9,586 nucleotides of DNA from an uncultured Bacteroidota bacterium (GTDB lineage: Bacteria; Bacteroidota; Bacteroidia; Chitinophagales; Chitinophagaceae), in contig CAILMA010000217.1 in NCBI GenBank assembly GCA_903835145.1, positions 1-9,586 on the forward strand. Direction: 5' to 3'. Numbering within the stretch: the stretch's first letter is position 1; each line of letters opens with the position of its first letter. The translations under genes were made by a program, and so were the position numbers. Shown here in pieces: positions 7,222 to 9,586 of the stretch. The notes under the pieces are model-generated. The model was not told the DNA's origin. It did no database searches and saw nothing but the letters and a program-made list of their open reading frames with translations.

Positions 7222-8358
7222 ATGAATATAAAACATCTACTTTTTCTATTTATTGTTTCTGGTACGCTCCTCGCCTGCAACGGTGGTAATCGTAAGTTTG
7301 TAATTTCCGGAAAAATTGCGGGTATGCCTATGCAAACCGTAATTCTGGAACAGCTCAGTGCCAATGATATCATTACCATCATCGACTCCGAACGCTCTGA
7401 CGGCGATGGTAGTTTCGAAATCACCGGCAATGCTCCCGAGCCGGGTCTCTATCGCCTCCACTTTAGATCTAACCGATTCATTTTGTTGTCTGTAGACAAA
7501 GGCAACGTAGATGTGAAAGGTGACTGGAAAACAATTGAAAATTATACCGTAAACGGCTCTTCTGGCTCGGAAAATCTTCGCAATTTTATCGTTGGTATTC
7601 GCACTCACCTGCGCGATGTGACTACTATGAACCTGGTACTTGATACCCTTCAGGTGCGTGGAAAAGACAGCTTACTTGGTGTAGCTAAAAAAGACATGCA
7701 AGATATTCAGGTTCATTTTACGGAATATGTAGAGCGTTTTGCGGACACTACTCCCTATGAGCCCAACGCTATTTTTGCAGTGCGCATGCTCAATGCGGTT
7801 ACAGAAGCCAACTACCTCGAAACTTTCTCCCGTACACTGCAACACAGGTTTCCGGGCAATAAAATGACCAAGGACTACGGCGAATATTATACCAAGCTGA
7901 TGAACCGTATCACCAAGCCAAAGCCTCAGTCGGGCAAGGTAGATGTAGGTAATGTAGCGCCCGAGATACCCCTCTCAGACCCTGATGGTAAACCGGTGAA
8001 GCTATCATCACTCAAAGGTAAGTTCATACTGATAGAATTCTGGGCTTCGTGGAGCAAGCCGTGCCGTGCTGAAAGTGCAAGTCTCGTTGCTCTGAATGAA
8101 AAGCTGAAGAACAAGAATTTTGCCATGTTCAGTGTGTCGCTTGACAACAACAAAGAAGAGTGGGCAAAGGCAATTAAAGATGATAAGCGCACCTGGTTAC
8201 AGGGCAGTGACCTTAAAGGTATGAATGCTGATGCAGCAAGATTGTACGGTGTGCAATCGGTGCCTTACAACTTCATACTCGATGCTACCGGCAAAGTAAT
8301 AGCCCGTGACATTCATGGCACATCGCTGGAAGCCCTGCTGACTGCTGCTATTCATTAG
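7222..8358 (+). CDS. TlpA-like thioredoxin-fold lipoprotein with DUF4369-like N-terminus, SXXC active site
   Basis: This is a 378-residue protein. A lipoprotein signal ends in T-L-L-A-C with the lipidated Cys at 19. It is followed by N-G-G-N, without the acidic surface-export signal typical of Bacteroidota surface lipoproteins, so a periplasm-facing location is likely. Residues about 25-110 are a small beta domain like DUF4369 (the I-S-G-K-I opening and the D-G-x-F-E-I-T-G turn). A helical linker follows to about 235, then a TlpA/AhpC-TSA-like thioredoxin fold (about 241-378) with G-K-F-I-L-I-E-F-W-A-S-W at 266-277 and a cis-proline candidate in S-V-P-Y at 346-349. The active site reads W-S-K-P-C: Ser278 (AGC, 8053-8055) replaces the first Cys, and Cys281 remains. 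Normal dithiol chemistry is therefore not expected; monothiol exchange, binding or a structural role is possible. DUF4369-TlpA proteins are a common, poorly defined Bacteroidota group. Confidence 0.88.
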   Translation: MNIKHLLFLFIVSGTLLACNGGNRKFVISGKIAGMPMQTVILEQLSANDIITIIDSERSDGDGSFEITGNAPEPGLYRLHFRSNRFILLSVDKGNVDVKGDWKTIENYTVNGSSGSENLRNFIVGIRTHLRDVTTMNLVLDTLQVRGKDSLLGVAKKDMQDIQVHFTEYVERFADTTPYEPNAIFAVRMLNAVTEANYLETFSRTLQHRFPGNKMTKDYGEYYTKLMNRITKPKPQSGKVDVGNVAPEIPLSDPDGKPVKLSSLKGKFILIEFWASWSKPCRAESASLVALNEKLKNKNFAMFSVSLDNNKEEWAKAIKDDKRTWLQGSDLKGMNADAARLYGVQSVPYNFILDATGKVIARDIHGTSLEALLTAAIH

Positions 8359-8419
8359 TCAGTCGCATCGCCCCCAAATCTCAATACCCAGCTGCTGCGT
8401 ATATTCTATAAATAGTGAA

Positions 8420-9385
8420 ATGCGCAAAATAATCGTTGGTATCTCGTTCTTGTTGCAATTGGCAAACATGGCCACAGCACAGGAGGTCAATAACTTACTT
8501 TCTTACAAGTCCATTAATGCTGACCGCTATTACAGGCTGAATTATGAGAATGACTTTTTCTCAGCCACTGATCAGTATTATACACAGGGCATACATATGG
8601 AGGTCGTGTCGCCAGCCTTACGAAAGAATCCGCTCACCAAACTTTTGCTTCATCCGCACTATGACTACATCCGTTATGGCCTCGGTGCCGAGCATGACGG
8701 ATATACGCCCACCAGCATCGGCAGCGATCAGATATTATTTGGCGATCGCCCTTTTGCAGGCTGCCTGTATCTGAAGTCGTTCGTAATAGCCATTGATCCT
8801 AAAAAGAAACAGCGTTTTTCTGCCGCACTGAGTACCGGTGTAATTGGCCCTGGAGCAGGTGCGATGGAAATGCAACGGGATATTCACAAATGGCTGAACA
8901 ACGTAACACCCCATGGCTGGGAGTACCAGGTACACAATGACGTTATACTAAACGAGGAACTTGATTATGAAAAGCAGCTGCTGAGTTACGGAAAGTACTT
9001 TCTCTTAGACGCAGAAGGAATGGCGAGGGTAGGTACATTGAGCGACAAAGCAGGGATAGGCACGACGCTGATGTTTGGCTATTTCTATTCGCCATATGAG
9101 TCACAGCCCGAGGCGAAAAACCATTTCCGCATCTACGCTTACGAGCACCCTGAGTTTGCGCTTATAGGGTACGACGCCACGCTGCAGGGCGGCATGTTCA
9201 ATAGAACCAGTCCTTACACAATACCCTCGTCTGACATAAGCAGGGTAGTGTTCCAAAACCGTTTTGGCTTCGTAGTCATTTATCAGCGTTTTCACCTTGA
9301 ATACTTCCAGTCTGTAAAAAGCAATGAATACACCACCGGCAAAATGCATGTTTGGGGTGGAGTTCAAATTGCCTTTGGTTTCTAA
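8420..9385 (+). CDS. LpxR-like outer-membrane lipid A 3'-O-deacylase family protein
   Basis: This is a 321-residue protein. A signal peptide (1-20) ends A-T-A before Q21. The mature part fits the LpxR/DUF2219 barrel: Y-E-N-D-F-F (42-47) with N44-D45, T-D-Q-Y-Y-T-Q-G (50-57), G-D-R-P-F-A-G (108-114), G-V-I-G-P-G (140-145), and Q152 with H156 before P-H-G-W-E-Y-Q (164-170). In Salmonella LpxR the catalytic region includes an Asn-Asp pair and a His about 113 residues later; here the spacing is 112. The chain ends in Phe, as expected for an outer-membrane beta-barrel. Family knowledge: LpxR removes the 3'-acyloxyacyl chain of lipid A in a calcium-dependent reaction. Activity of this divergent homologue is inferred. 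It starts 61 bases after the TlpA-like gene. No terminator or clear promoter is visible between them, so co-transcription is possible. The family is about 300-320 residues long, so the protein looks complete. Confidence 0.85.
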   Translation: MRKIIVGISFLLQLANMATAQEVNNLLSYKSINADRYYRLNYENDFFSATDQYYTQGIHMEVVSPALRKNPLTKLLLHPHYDYIRYGLGAEHDGYTPTSIGSDQILFGDRPFAGCLYLKSFVIAIDPKKKQRFSAALSTGVIGPGAGAMEMQRDIHKWLNNVTPHGWEYQVHNDVILNEELDYEKQLLSYGKYFLLDAEGMARVGTLSDKAGIGTTLMFGYFYSPYESQPEAKNHFRIYAYEHPEFALIGYDATLQGGMFNRTSPYTIPSSDISRVVFQNRFGFVVIYQRFHLEYFQSVKSNEYTTGKMHVWGGVQIAFGF

Positions 9386-9389
9386 TCTT

Positions 9390-9586
9390 TTACTTGCCTA
9401 CACTCAGCATGTTCATAAGCAGCCTTATTGCTCCCTTGTTGCCCACCGGCAACTGCCTGAAAAACGAGAGAGACGTATATATATAGTGTCCCTTACCGGT
9501 TTTTGCATAAAGTGTGCATCCTGATAGTGGATCTTCTCCTGTATCATTCATAGTAAATAATGGCTGGTATTTTTCATCCCATTTCA
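9390..9586 (-). CDS. C-terminal end of a PIG-L family deacetylase-like protein, partial at window edge
   Basis: On the minus strand an uninterrupted frame enters from beyond the window edge and ends with TAA (9392-9390), giving 64 complete codons. The translation has strong coding character. It contains D-T-G-E-D-P (14-19 of the visible part), then G-K-G-H-Y-I-Y-T-S-L-S-F-F-R-Q-L-P (30-46), G-N-K-G-A-I-R-L-L and a short polar tail. I recognise this from memory as the C-terminal end of large Bacteroidota PIG-L family proteins, which carry an N-terminal LmbE-like N-acetylglucosamine deacetylase domain and a C-terminal glutamine-amidotransferase-like fold. The catalytic part is outside the window, so function rests on this tail only. 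It converges on the LpxR-like gene with 4 bases between the two stop codons. Confidence 0.7.
   Translation of the reverse strand, partial: KWDEKYQPLFTMNDTGEDPLSGCTLYAKTGKGHYIYTSLSFFRQLPVGNKGAIRLLMNMLSVGK

Noticed and set aside
9438..9453. Hairpin GTTGCC-CACC-GGCAAC as a terminator between the convergent genes
   Set aside because: It lies inside the PIG-L-like coding sequence and is not followed by a T run on either strand.
9476..9486. TATATATATA microsatellite or promoter element
   Set aside because: It encodes Y-I-Y within the conserved tail of the minus-strand gene, so codon content explains it.

Overview
The window looks like a chromosomal segment from a member of the Bacteroidota, most likely a Chitinophagaceae-like or related free-living lineage. 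Three things point there. The first gene ends in a type A type IX secretion (T9SS) sorting domain. A lipoprotein combines a DUF4369-like N-terminus with a TlpA-type thioredoxin domain. Several intergenic regions carry the Bacteroidota -7 promoter element TANNTTTG, and the genes lack clear Shine-Dalgarno sequences. No rRNA, tRNA, CRISPR array, insertion sequence or phage gene was seen.

Layout. Positions 1-2822 (+) hold most of a large secreted beta-helix protein with a T9SS tail. Its true N-terminus is missing: the homologous reading frame runs upstream of the first ATG into two stop codons, and another frame is open at the window edge. A strong intrinsic terminator (2895-2944) closes it. A two-gene operon follows (3046-6380, +): a 699-residue TMTC/DUF1736-like membrane glycosyltransferase with C-terminal TPRs, and, 2 bases later, a 410-residue GT-C (GT87-like) membrane glycosyltransferase. 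A small exported Spy/CpxP-like protein (6399-6827, -) converges on this operon. A 394-base AT-rich divergent region (6828-7221) carries candidate promoters for both flanking genes and a perfect 15-base dyad. Then come a TlpA-like lipoprotein whose CXXC motif has become SXXC (7222-8358, +), an LpxR-like outer-membrane lipid A deacylase (8420-9385, +), and the C-terminal 64 codons of a minus-strand gene that resembles the end of Bacteroidota PIG-L family deacetylases (9390-9586).

Taken together, this is an envelope-directed neighbourhood: a secreted cargo, polyprenyl-phosphate-sugar-type glycosyltransferases, periplasmic proteins, a lipid A modifying barrel and a probable sugar deacetylase. The only strong operon is the glycosyltransferase pair, whose biochemical role in bacteria is open. 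I do not see an obvious new defence or mobile system. The best leads are the glycosyltransferase pair, the active-site loss in the TlpA-like protein and the broken 5' end of the T9SS cargo gene.
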